Assembly (NCBI GenBank): GCA_937895345.1 | Contig: CALAWP010000077.1 | Location: forward strand, 51,393-115,392 | Direction of reading: 5' to 3' | DNA: 64,000 bases | Source: an uncultured Paenibacillus sp. | Lineage (GTDB): Bacteria > Bacillota > Bacilli > Paenibacillales > Paenibacillaceae | Shown: positions 54,169 through 64,000 of the stretch, piece by piece | Layout: each line of letters starts with the position of its first letter | How positions within the stretch are numbered: position 1 is the first letter of the stretch | Notes under the pieces: generated by a model | Database searches by the model: none | Told to the model about the DNA's origin: nothing | What the model saw: the letters and a program-made list of their open reading frames with translations, nothing else | Program-made: the position numbers and the translations under genes

Positions 54169-54174
54169 TATAAT
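54169..54174 (+). promoter_or_regulatory. Likely -10 box of the island cargo gene
   Basis: TATAAT about 68 bp upstream of the Schlafen-type gene. The -35 position is poor, so activity is uncertain. The remainder of 53938-54241 is AT-rich, without a gene. Confidence 0.4.
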
Positions 54175-54241
54175 AAGCTTAGGATGAATTATCCAAATAG
54201 ATACAGTCAATCATCTAATTATACCAGCGAGGTGAGTATGA

Positions 54242-55702
54242 ATGGTTAGGTCAGAGGACTATTTGCGGAGTTTATTAAGCGAACTCAGATCATTACCAAG
54301 AGAAACTGGTTGGGTCGAGTTCAAACATAACAATGCTGAACCAGTGATGATCGGAGAATATATATCTGCACTTAGTAATACTGCCGCACTACATGGCAAA
54401 TCTCATGCGTATGTAGCATGGGGTATAGAAGATATTACGCATAATATTATTGGGACTACTTTCTCCCCACATAGCACCAAAAAAGGGAACGAAGAGTTGG
54501 AGAGCTGGCTTTTGAAATTATTATCGCCTCGTATCTCTTTCTCATTCCACGAACTCAATACCGAAAATGGAAAAGTGATTATTCTAGAAATCGAACGTGC
54601 CTCTAATAAGCCAGTTCAATTCCAAGGACAGGAATTTATCCGTATCGGCTCATACAAAAAGAATTTGAAGGATTACCCAGAAATAGAACGTGAACTTTGG
54701 AGAATCTTTGATAAAGTCCCGTTTGAGGAACAATTCGCATTGGAGAATGTGCCTGAAACGGAAGTTTTAAGCTTGTTGGACTACCCCTCCTATTTTGAAA
54801 TGCTGAGCATTCCATTACCTGAGAATCGCAAATCAATACTTGAACGACTAGCAGATGACCACATGATCTTGCGAAGTAACACAGGAGAGTGGAGTATAAC
54901 TAATCTGGGGGCAATACTCTTTGCAAAGAATCTTTCAAAGTTTCCACATCTGAAGCGGAAATCTGTTCGAGTTATTGTATATAAAGGAAAAAACAGAATC
55001 GAAACTTTGAGAGAACAGGAAGGTGTAAAGGGTTATGCATCTGGCTTCGAGGGGCTTATCGGGTTTCTAGACAACCTCTTACCTCGTAACGAAGTTATTG
55101 GCAAGGCTTTGCGCAAAGAAGTCCCTATGTATCCTGAACTTGCTGTTCGGGAATTGGTTGCAAATAGTATTGTACATCAAGACTTTTCTTTGCGGGGCAC
55201 TGGTCCAATGATAGAAGTCTTTTCTGACCGCATGGAGATTACAAATCCCGGTGTTCCCTTAGTAAAAATCGAGCGATTCCTAGATCATCCTCCAAGATCG
55301 AGAAATGAAGCTTTAGCTTCTTTTCTTCGTCGTGTTGGTGTGTGTGAAGAGCGTGGAAGCGGGATTGATAAAGTCGTTTCATTAACAGAATTTTATCAGT
55401 TGCCAGCACCTCAAATTGATGTGACGGATAATCATACTCGTGTAACCCTATATACTCATAAACCATTTACCCAAATGGAAAAGGATGAGAAGATTCATGC
55501 CTGTTATCTACATGCTTGTTTGAAATTTGTCACCAAAGAACATATGACGAACACTTCTTTGCGACAGAGATTTGGATTAAACGATAAAAACGCCTCTGTC
55601 GTATCGCGAATAATAAGAGATGCAATTGAAGTGGGGGCTGTTAAACCCCTAGACCCTGATACTGCCCCTAGATATATGAAATACATTCCATCTTGGGCTT
55701 GA
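54242..55702 (+). CDS. Schlafen-AlbA (AlbA_2) domain protein with GHKL-type ATP-binding domain
   Basis: 486 residues. N-terminal AlbA_2 domain (about 15-140) with ETGWVEFKHN (Glu-x-Lys motif) and EYISALSNTAALHGKSHAYVAWGIED. A middle/C-terminal HATPase_c_4-like part has YPELAVRELVANSIVHQDFS (N box) and EERGSGIDKVV (Gly box), followed by a winged-helix-like end. Such proteins are annotated as regulators or ATP-binding proteins, and AlbA_2 domains recur in phage-defence loci; in Schlafens the domain can be an RNase. GAGGTGAG lies upstream. Codon use is AT-richer than its neighbours. As the only intact gene of the island it is the likely cargo. Confidence 0.85.
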   Translation: MVRSEDYLRSLLSELRSLPRETGWVEFKHNNAEPVMIGEYISALSNTAALHGKSHAYVAWGIEDITHNIIGTTFSPHSTKKGNEELESWLLKLLSPRISFSFHELNTENGKVIILEIERASNKPVQFQGQEFIRIGSYKKNLKDYPEIERELWRIFDKVPFEEQFALENVPETEVLSLLDYPSYFEMLSIPLPENRKSILERLADDHMILRSNTGEWSITNLGAILFAKNLSKFPHLKRKSVRVIVYKGKNRIETLREQEGVKGYASGFEGLIGFLDNLLPRNEVIGKALRKEVPMYPELAVRELVANSIVHQDFSLRGTGPMIEVFSDRMEITNPGVPLVKIERFLDHPPRSRNEALASFLRRVGVCEERGSGIDKVVSLTEFYQLPAPQIDVTDNHTRVTLYTHKPFTQMEKDEKIHACYLHACLKFVTKEHMTNTSLRQRFGLNDKNASVVSRIIRDAIEVGAVKPLDPDTAPRYMKYIPSWA

Positions 55703-55713
55703 AGTAGCAATTT

Positions 55714-55960
55714 AACTTGCTGGTAACTTGCATATCAAGCAGGTCTTTCTTAAATCCCCTTCCACGATAAGGGGATTTTAACTTGCTGATAACTTGCTGA
55801 TAACTTGCAAATGGAAGTAGGTTTTTCGTGAATCCCTTACACAATAAGGGAATTTTAACTTGCTGGTAACTTGCAAATCAAGCAGGTTTTTCTTAAATCC
55901 CCTTCCACGATAAAGGGATTTTAACTTGCTGGTAACTTGCAGATCAAGCAGGTTTTTCGT
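55714..55960. repeat. Four-unit tandem repeat, about 66 bp, with hairpins
   Basis: AACTTGCTGGTAACTTGC-type words begin at 55714, 55780, 55857 and 55923 (spacing 66, 77, 66; the 77-bp unit contains an extra GATAACTTGCT). Each unit also has AGCAGGTTTTTC and three contain a hairpin of the form AATCCCCTT…AAGGGGATT. It starts 12 bp after the Schlafen-type gene. Confidence 0.88.
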
Positions 55961-55990
55961 GACAATTCGCTGTTCAGTTGTTTCTACACA

Positions 55991-56560
55991 TTAAATCGAT
56001 TGTATTGCCTTTCTCAAATCCTGTTGTGAAGGTTCTACGTATCTCGATGTCGTTTGAATCGAATCATGCCCTGCTAGCCTCCCAACATTCTGAATTGGTA
56101 AACCAGCGTTAACAAGGCTTTTGCAGAATGTATGGTGGCGTAGCGAGTGAACCAAGTGTTGACACTACCAACTTCTCTCCTCTCTCTGATTTCTCTCCAA
56201 CAAACCGCATCGCTCTAAATACGAATCCAGCATGAATGCTTTTGCCCTTGTCGTTAATTGCCCTGAACGTTCTGAAACGAACAGGTATGGGCTTACTCTA
56301 TAAGGTACCAAGCCATGATTTCAAAGCTTTCTTCAAGTTGTTGTGCATGGGTACTGTACGATACTTTCCACCTTTACCGTCAAGAACAATAATAGAACCC
56401 TTTTTGAAATCAACGTGATCTATCTTCAGTTCGCTGACCTCTTCCACTCTAAGCCCAGCCAATCTAATTGTTTCAACAATCGCTTTATCCCTAATTTGCT
56501 TGACCTCGTTCTTTTCAGCTTCAACAGCATACAACAAGCTTGCCGCGCGGCGTAGTATCG
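55991..56560 (-). pseudogene. Decayed tyrosine recombinase (integrase)
   Basis: Two pieces in different frames are readable on the minus strand. The upstream piece (56537-56298) starts near LYAVEAEKNEVKQIRD and contains LAGLRVEEVSELKIDHVDF, with the first catalytic Arg. The downstream piece has HSLRHHTFCKSLVNAGLPI, GRLAGHDSIQTTSRYVEPS (His-x-x-Arg, His, Tyr nucleophile) and ends at 55991. A stop and at least one frameshift separate them. The integrase sits next to the intact tRNA-Ser, as in functional islands. Confidence 0.85.
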
Positions 56561-56561
56561 G

Positions 56562-56738
56562 TTAAATAACTGAATCCAATGTCAAAGTCTCTGGTCGCGG
56601 TTTCTCGGCTTCTTGGAATGTGGAGCGGGGTGTTTCCAAGACCGCAGGAGTAAGGCGGTCTAACAACCTTTGTGGAATGTCCAAGTTATTCTTTCTTTGC
56701 CCGCGTTTATGGGCTGTTTTGCCTGTACCAATGCTCAT
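56562..56738 (-). CDS. 58-aa frame upstream of the integrase remnant
   Basis: ATG 56738 is preceded by GGGAGGT; 58 residues starting MSIGTGKTAHKRGQRKNN. It is probably the start of the former integrase or a small protein translated before it. The basic N-terminus would fit an integrase arm-binding region, but no motif proves this. Confidence 0.45.
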   Translation of the reverse strand: MSIGTGKTAHKRGQRKNNLDIPQRLLDRLTPAVLETPRSTFQEAEKPRPETLTLDSVI

Positions 56739-56874
56739 ATTATTCGTACCTCCCGTTAGATTTATGTCTAACGGTCATGAACACAAAAAAACGCACTAGA
56801 CCGCTGTTCAACAGTCAAATGCGTTTCAGTCATAATCGCCGCAATTCCTTATGCGATATGTAATTTAAGTTAAC

Positions 56875-56963
56875 TGGCGGAGAGGGTGGGATTCGAACCC
56901 ACGTGAGCTTGCACTCTAACGGTTTTCAAGACCGCCCCGTTATGACCGCTTCGGTACCTCTCC
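56875..56963 (-). tRNA. tRNA-Ser (anticodon TGA)
   Basis: 89 nt including CCA: acceptor GGAGAGG with CCTCTCC, long variable arm, anticodon loop CTTGAAA, T arm GTGGG-TTCGAAT-CCCAC. Located 91 bp downstream of serS on the same strand, as in Bacillus. Its 3' part is the island attachment site, so its original terminator is now 3 kb away. Confidence 0.95.
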
Positions 56964-57054
56964 ATATGCAAGTGTCACAAATCATATTGTACCATAGGTC
57001 AAAAAAGTTAATCAACTGTATTTTCGACCCATGGCACAATCTTGCACAGCCTGT

Positions 57055-58954
<1,900 letters not shown>

Positions 58955-58975
58955 TCCAATCACGCCTTCTTTCTG

Positions 58976-59013
58976 AAAAGGCCGGCCCCTCCTGTCAGGA
59001 TGGACCGGCTTCT
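58976..59013 (-). terminator. Stem-loop between pdxS and pdxT, possible partial terminator
   Basis: AAGCCGG…CC / GG…CCGGCCTT with four T following on the minus strand, in the 70-bp pdxS-pdxT gap. It may lower pdxT and serS levels relative to pdxS. Confidence 0.5.
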
Positions 59014-59024
59014 TGATGTTATAG

Positions 59025-59906
59025 TTAAATTCCGCGGTCTTGCATGCGCTGAGCGGCTTCAAGCTTCGAAATTTCGATGCCTTTCATCGGCGTGCCCAAG
59101 TTTTTGGATACTTCGGCAATCAGCTTGTAGTCCGTATAGTGCGTCGTCGCTTCAACGATTGCGCGCGCGAATTTCTCCGGATTGTCGGACTTGAAGATAC
59201 CCGAACCGACGAATACGCCGTCTGCGCCCAGATGCATCATGAGCGCCGCGTCGGAAGGCGTCGCTACGCCGCCAGCGGCAAAGTTGACGACTGGCAGCTT
59301 GCCTGTCTCATGAACTTGCAGCAGCAGCTCGTACGGCACGCCCAGCGTCTTTGCTTCATGGTACAGCTCGTCCTTGGACAAGTTCTGCACTTTGCGGATT
59401 TGACCGTTGATCAGTCTCATATGACGGACTGCTTCCACAATATTGCCGGTTCCCGGCTCGCCTTTCGTGCGCAGCATCGCGGCGCCCTCTTGCACGCGGC
59501 GAAGAGCCTCGCCCAGATCCTTCGCTCCGCATACGAACGGTACCGTGAACTCGTTTTTGCTGATGTGGAACACTTCGTCCGCCGGCGTCAGCACTTCGCT
59601 CTCGTCGATGTAATCGACGCCCAGCGATTCGAGCACCTTCGCCTCCACATAATGTCCGATGCGGGCTTTCGCCATGACCGGAATCGAAACGACCTTCATC
59701 ACTTCTTCCACAATCGTCGGGTCGGCCATACGGGCCACGCCGCCCGCCGCGCGGATATCCGAAGGAACGCGTTCCAGCGCCATAACTGCCGTAGCGCCGG
59801 CCGCTTCCGCAATTTTTGCTTGCTCGGCGTTCATAACGTCCATGATGACGCCGCCCTTTTGCATTTCTGCCATACCGCGTTTTACGCGCGATGTACCTGT
59901 TTCCAT
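59025..59906 (-). CDS. pdxS: Pyridoxal 5'-phosphate synthase lyase subunit
   Basis: 293 residues from ATG 59906 (GGAGG 9 bp upstream). TIM-barrel enzyme with [21 protein letters not shown], catalytic Lys80 in [12 protein letters not shown], and [26 protein letters not shown] as the phosphate site. With PdxT it makes PLP from ribose 5-phosphate, glyceraldehyde 3-phosphate and glutamine ammonia. A TATAAT box lies about 30 bp upstream (59941-59936). Confidence 0.97.
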   Translation of the reverse strand: METGTSRVKRGMAEMQKGGVIMDVMNAEQAKIAEAAGATAVMALERVPSDIRAAGGVARMADPTIVEEVMKVVSIPVMAKARIGHYVEAKVLESLGVDYIDESEVLTPADEVFHISKNEFTVPFVCGAKDLGEALRRVQEGAAMLRTKGEPGTGNIVEAVRHMRLINGQIRKVQNLSKDELYHEAKTLGVPYELLLQVHETGKLPVVNFAAGGVATPSDAALMMHLGADGVFVGSGIFKSDNPEKFARAIVEATTHYTDYKLIAEVSKNLGTPMKGIEISKLEAAQRMQDRGI

Positions 59907-60026
59907 CTCCACGTTCCTCCTATTATCGACAATCGATTATAAAAACTGCCGCAGTTGCTCTAACCATTGATTTTACAGGAACGGAGGATAATCGACAACC
60001 CTTGATTTCCCCCTATTCTGCCCGAT

Positions 60027-61325
60027 TTAGAACAAATTGAGTATGCTGTCGAACAGATTGGAGAAAAAGTCGCCGATCGCCCGGAAAAAGAGCTTGAACC
60101 AGCCCGCCTTCTCCGCTTTTTCCGCCGTAATCAGGTTCACGGTGTAATCCAGCTCTTGCCCCGTCTCTTCGTCGGTGTAGGTATACGTTACCGTCCCGAC
60201 CTTGGTTCCCGCTTCCAGCGGCGCCACCAATTGATCTTCCGGAGTAATCTCATGGCTCGTCAATTCGATCTTCGGCTCGACGCCCTTGCGGACCATAAAG
60301 GTAATGTCCTTGTCCGTCACGACAGGGATCGTCTTTTGCACGCCTTTTTTAATTTTGACCGTTTCCAGCGTTTCTACTACCGTTTTGGGCGGAACGACCG
60401 TCTTTTTCTCGAATGTGCCAAACGCATAGTTGTACAGCGTGGCGGTTTCGAAGAAACGGGCATTTTTCGACCGCGTATCCATGACCACGCTGATGAACCG
60501 CAGATCGCCGCGCTTCACCGTTCCGGCAAAATTGTATCCGGCCTTCTCGATAAAGCCCGTCTTCAATCCGTCCACGCCTTCGTAAGCAATATCTTTGAAG
60601 CCCGATTTGTTCACGTTCGTGCCGAGCATGAAGTTGAAGTTGATCATCGGATCTTTGTCGCGTTCGCGGAATTTGTAGTCTTGAATGCTGGAAAATTCCA
60701 GGAAGTTCGGGTGCTTCTGCAAAATAATGCGGCTAAGCTTCGCCACGTCGCGCGCCGACATCACTGTGGTGTCCTCAAGCCCCGTCGTGCTTGTAAACAC
60801 CGCCGATTCGAGCCCGAGCTCTTTGGCCGTTTCGTTCATCTTGTCCACAAAAGCCTGGATCGAGCCAGCGACCTCGATCGCCAGCGCTTTCGTCGCGTCG
60901 TTCGCCGATCCGACAGCCATTGCAATATATAAATCCCTTACGGAATGTTTATCTCCCGCTGCCAGGTAGATTTGCGACTCCGATGGAAGAGTTTTGGCTG
61001 CCTCTTCCGTCACCGTCACGATGTCTTCCCAGTTCAAGCGTCCGTTCGTTATTTCTTCCATGACGATATATTCGGTCATCAGCTTGGTCATACTCGCGAT
61101 CGGCAGCGGCTCGTCCGGATTCACCTCATACAGCACCTGACCGGAGTCGGCTTCAATCAATATGGCCGATTTCACTTGCAAGCCTAACGAGTTATCCGTA
61201 CTGGGCCTGTTGTCGTACCCAACCGCCAATGCATTCGTCGCGCCCAGTGTCATTACCGCTACCCATATCGCCAGGCTGGCAGCCATGACGGACGCGAGCC
61301 GAACCGTCTTCCCTCTCCATCTCAC
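60027..61325 (-). CDS. dacA: D-alanyl-D-alanine carboxypeptidase (PBP5 type)
   Basis: 432 residues from GTG 61325 with GGGGAG 6 bp upstream. Signal peptide to about residue 34. Penicillin-binding motifs: Ser78-Met-Thr-Lys81 (SxxK), Ser140-Ala-Asn (SxN), and Lys-Thr-Gly in VDGLKTGFIEKAGY. PBP5 C-terminal beta domain, then an amphipathic membrane anchor ending NLFDSILNLF. It trims the terminal D-Ala of stem peptides. Position between guaB and pdxS as in B. subtilis. Confidence 0.95.
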   Translation of the reverse strand: MRWRGKTVRLASVMAASLAIWVAVMTLGATNALAVGYDNRPSTDNSLGLQVKSAILIEADSGQVLYEVNPDEPLPIASMTKLMTEYIVMEEITNGRLNWEDIVTVTEEAAKTLPSESQIYLAAGDKHSVRDLYIAMAVGSANDATKALAIEVAGSIQAFVDKMNETAKELGLESAVFTSTTGLEDTTVMSARDVAKLSRIILQKHPNFLEFSSIQDYKFRERDKDPMINFNFMLGTNVNKSGFKDIAYEGVDGLKTGFIEKAGYNFAGTVKRGDLRFISVVMDTRSKNARFFETATLYNYAFGTFEKKTVVPPKTVVETLETVKIKKGVQKTIPVVTDKDITFMVRKGVEPKIELTSHEITPEDQLVAPLEAGTKVGTVTYTYTDEETGQELDYTVNLITAEKAEKAGWFKLFFRAIGDFFSNLFDSILNLF

Positions 61326-61457
61326 GTTCGTCTCCCCATTTCCCATTGAGTTTGTCCGATAGTAATTGTAACATAGGAAGCCTGCTCCGTTAAACCTCTT
61401 TCCCTGTCCGCTAAATGAGGATTCCTTCATTCCGTACCGCCGCGAAAATAAAAAAAT

Positions 61458-61490
61458 GGCAGAGACTCCGATTACCTGCAAGTCTCTGCC
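61458..61490 (-). terminator. Terminator of guaB
   Basis: GGCAGAGACT / AGTCTCTGCC perfect 10-bp stem, followed on the minus strand by ATTTTTTTATTTT. Confidence 0.92.
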
Positions 61491-61527
61491 GTGTTACGGC
61501 TCGATAGTACAAATGGTACGATGGAAA

Positions 61528-63000
<1,473 letters not shown>

Positions 63001-63032
63001 TTATTTCTTGGCCTCTCACGTATATTATTGCA

Positions 63033-63061
63033 ATATTAGCAGAGGGGTTAGGGGCTGTCAA
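63033..63061 (-). promoter_or_regulatory. Predicted sigma-A promoter of guaB
   Basis: TTGACA (63061-63056), 17-bp spacer, TAATAT (63038-63033) on the minus strand, about 48 bp upstream of the GTG. Confidence 0.8.
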
Positions 63062-63142
63062 GGCTGATCGGACGCGTTGGACACTCCTCTTTTTTCCCTT
63101 TAATATCGCCCGAAACGGCGCAAAAATTCAATGTTGTACGGT

Positions 63143-63232
63143 CTATCGCAAGGTTTGTTCGGTTATGGGTTCATGTAAGCGATTCATCTTCTCCGCTGCC
63201 CAATCGTATGCGCTTGTAAGACGATCTTTCAC
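63143..63232 (-). CDS. Possible 29-aa small protein
   Basis: A GTG frame of 29 codons preceded by GGAGGGAG, reading MKDRLTSAYDWAAEKMNRL…. It may be translated, but it is short enough to occur by chance. It lies upstream of the guaB promoter on the same strand. Confidence 0.3.
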   Translation of the reverse strand: MKDRLTSAYDWAAEKMNRLHEPITEQTLR

Positions 63233-63275
63233 GGCCGTCTCTCCCTCCGCTTAGAACCGCCTTCATAAGTCACTG

Positions 63276-63371
63276 AAGGGGTAAGGGCAACCGATCCGCC
63301 GATCTTGGGTAGCTGGTCCTTTATTCAAACAAAAGTTAGAGCGGTTAATTTCTCCACTGACCTTACCCCTT
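63276..63371. repeat. Inverted repeat in the guaB upstream region
   Basis: AAGGGGTAAGG (63276-63286) and its complement CCTTACCCCTT (63361-63371), 11 bp perfect, with further matching words (CACTGA) beside each arm. No gene seen. Confidence 0.55.
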
Positions 63372-63480
63372 ACTTACCTTTATAAATAAAGTCAAGGCGG
63401 TTAATCTCTCTTCGCAGCGTGCGCAGCTCCAAGCGCTCGGTGATTCGGCATGACGGCGGTCGGTCGACCACATGTGATTC

Positions 63481-63663
63481 TAACGGAACTCAGAGCCGAT
63501 ATTGGGCTTGTATAGGCGGTGCAGGAATTCTAACGGATCTAGCTGCACTAATTCGCTCTCCTTAGCCCACTTTTTGCCCAAAACCGACTAAATAAGCGCA
63601 ATGAGTTTCGTTAGAATCTAAAAACCCGAATTTTGAGGGGAATAACGGCGCTCAGTTCCGTTA
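63481..63663. repeat. Symmetric 183-bp repeat element, same architecture as at 34697-34881
   Basis: TAACGGA at 63481 and 63531, and TTCGTTA/TCCGTTA at 63607-63613 and 63657-63663. Unit spacing is 50 bp on both sides, with a common dyad centre at 63572. No coding sequence is visible here. Confidence 0.8.
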
Positions 63664-63692
63664 GAGCAGTGAAGGCAGGCTCTTCACTGCAA

Positions 63693-63994
63693 GTTGCATG
63701 GCTTCGATCAAGGTTCAGACACTCTCCCGGGGAGAGTTAAGCTGTCAAACACAACAAAAAACCTGCCGTAATCATACGGCAGGTCATTTGTGCTTGGCTT
63801 TCGTCCATTCCGCACCGGGTGCATCCGCTGCCCTGCATTCGCTTCGAGGTCGGCGTCTGAACCTTCCTCTACTGCCGGGCCAGCTTCGTTGCATCGCTTC
63901 GATCGAAGGTTCAGACACTCTCCCGGGGAGAGTTACGTTTGCCACACACAACAAAAAACCTGCCGTAATCATACGGCAGGTCATTTGTGCTTGG
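63693..63994. repeat. Two-copy direct repeat, units about 105 bp, 195 bp apart
   Basis: GTTGCAT…CTTCGATC…AGGTTCAGAC…TCATTTGTGCTTGG recurs at 63693-63797 and 63888-63994. Each copy holds two hairpins: ACTCTCCCGGGGAGAGT, and a terminator-like CCTGCCGT/ACGGCAGG preceded by A6. The pattern may continue past the window end. Confidence 0.85.
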
Positions 63995-64000
63995 CAACGT

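Larger units (their letters stand above)
53871..56938. mobile_element. 3.0-kb integrative island in tRNA-Ser
   Basis: A 67-bp direct repeat (53871-53937 and 56872-56938), equal to the 3' part of tRNA-Ser(TGA) plus a few flanking bases, borders a segment of visibly lower GC than its surroundings. It carries a Schlafen-type gene, a repeat array and a decayed tyrosine recombinase adjacent to the intact tRNA. This is the layout of a tRNA-targeting integrative element; loss of the integrase would make it immobile on its own. Confidence 0.88.

Noticed and set aside
55991..56738. Intact integrase assembled from the 58-aa frame and the two later pieces
   Set aside because: An in-frame stop and at least one frame change separate the pieces, and the catalytic motifs fall in different frames, so it is treated as decayed.
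63784..63984. 66-codon minus-strand frame at the window end
   Set aside because: It lies entirely within the repeated hairpin units and shows no ribosome site.

Overview
The window looks like chromosome from a GC-rich, spore-forming, flagellated member of the Paenibacillaceae, most likely Paenibacillus or a close relative. The evidence is a three-gene spore-germination receptor operon, an SspP-type spore protein, a Spo0E-type phosphatase, SLH-domain and FtsW/RodA-family proteins, a c-di-AMP (ydaO) riboswitch, strong GGAGG ribosome binding sites with frequent GTG/TTG starts, and the block guaB-dacA-pdxS-pdxT-serS-tRNA-Ser. That block sits close to the origin in Bacillus-type genomes.

Layout. 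1-5.6 kb (minus): a Dlt-like operon in the order carrier protein, aminoacyl-tRNA-synthetase-like amino acid:carrier-protein ligase, GNAT, DltD-like SGNH protein, DltX-like 37-residue peptide, MBOAT (DltB-like) and a secreted FG-GAP protein cut by the window edge. 6-9.7 kb: a carbohydrate ABC transporter without its ATPase. 10-13.9 kb: an SLH/PepSY surface protein, thioredoxin, an Rrf2 regulator with a palindromic operator, and a small protein. 13.9-18.6 kb: hisC, VanZ-like, GNAT, mobA, glnS. 18.9-25.7 kb: c-di-AMP riboswitch plus NlpC/P60 hydrolase, MFS, GNAT, a YkuI-like EAL protein, motAB and rluF. 25.7-28.4 kb: a PAS histidine kinase, tadA and a Spo0E-like phosphatase. 28.7-34.5 kb (plus): ATP-grasp ligase, MurE-like ligase, AsnB-type amidotransferase and a membrane-anchored C39-like peptidase, tightly packed. 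35-47 kb: an Asp/Glu racemase, HAAS-SEDS protein with PadR regulator, tRNA-Arg, gerA-gerC-gerB operon, amino-acid permease, LysE exporter, Mn catalase and an MFS drug-type exporter. 46.4-51.7 kb: an RpiR regulator divergent from an ECF transporter (S, fused A-A', T) and a PHP phosphoesterase. 51.8-53.7 kb: a lipoprotein and small spore-type proteins. 53.9-56.9 kb: a 3.0-kb AT-richer island inserted in tRNA-Ser, flanked by 67-bp direct repeats and carrying a Schlafen-AlbA/GHKL gene and a decayed tyrosine recombinase. 57-63 kb (minus): serS, pdxT, pdxS, dacA, guaB. 63-64 kb: non-coding repeats.

Two clusters stand out. In the Dlt-like operon the ATP-dependent loading step (DltA in classical systems) appears to be done by a class II aminoacyl-tRNA-synthetase homologue, which would charge a carrier protein for transfer to an extracytoplasmic polymer. 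The ATP-grasp/MurE-like/AsnB/C39 cluster resembles a split amino-acid-ligating system of unknown product. The window also holds several repeat elements with a period near 50 bp. One is a symmetric (two direct plus two inverted units) element of about 183-185 bp present at two unrelated loci.
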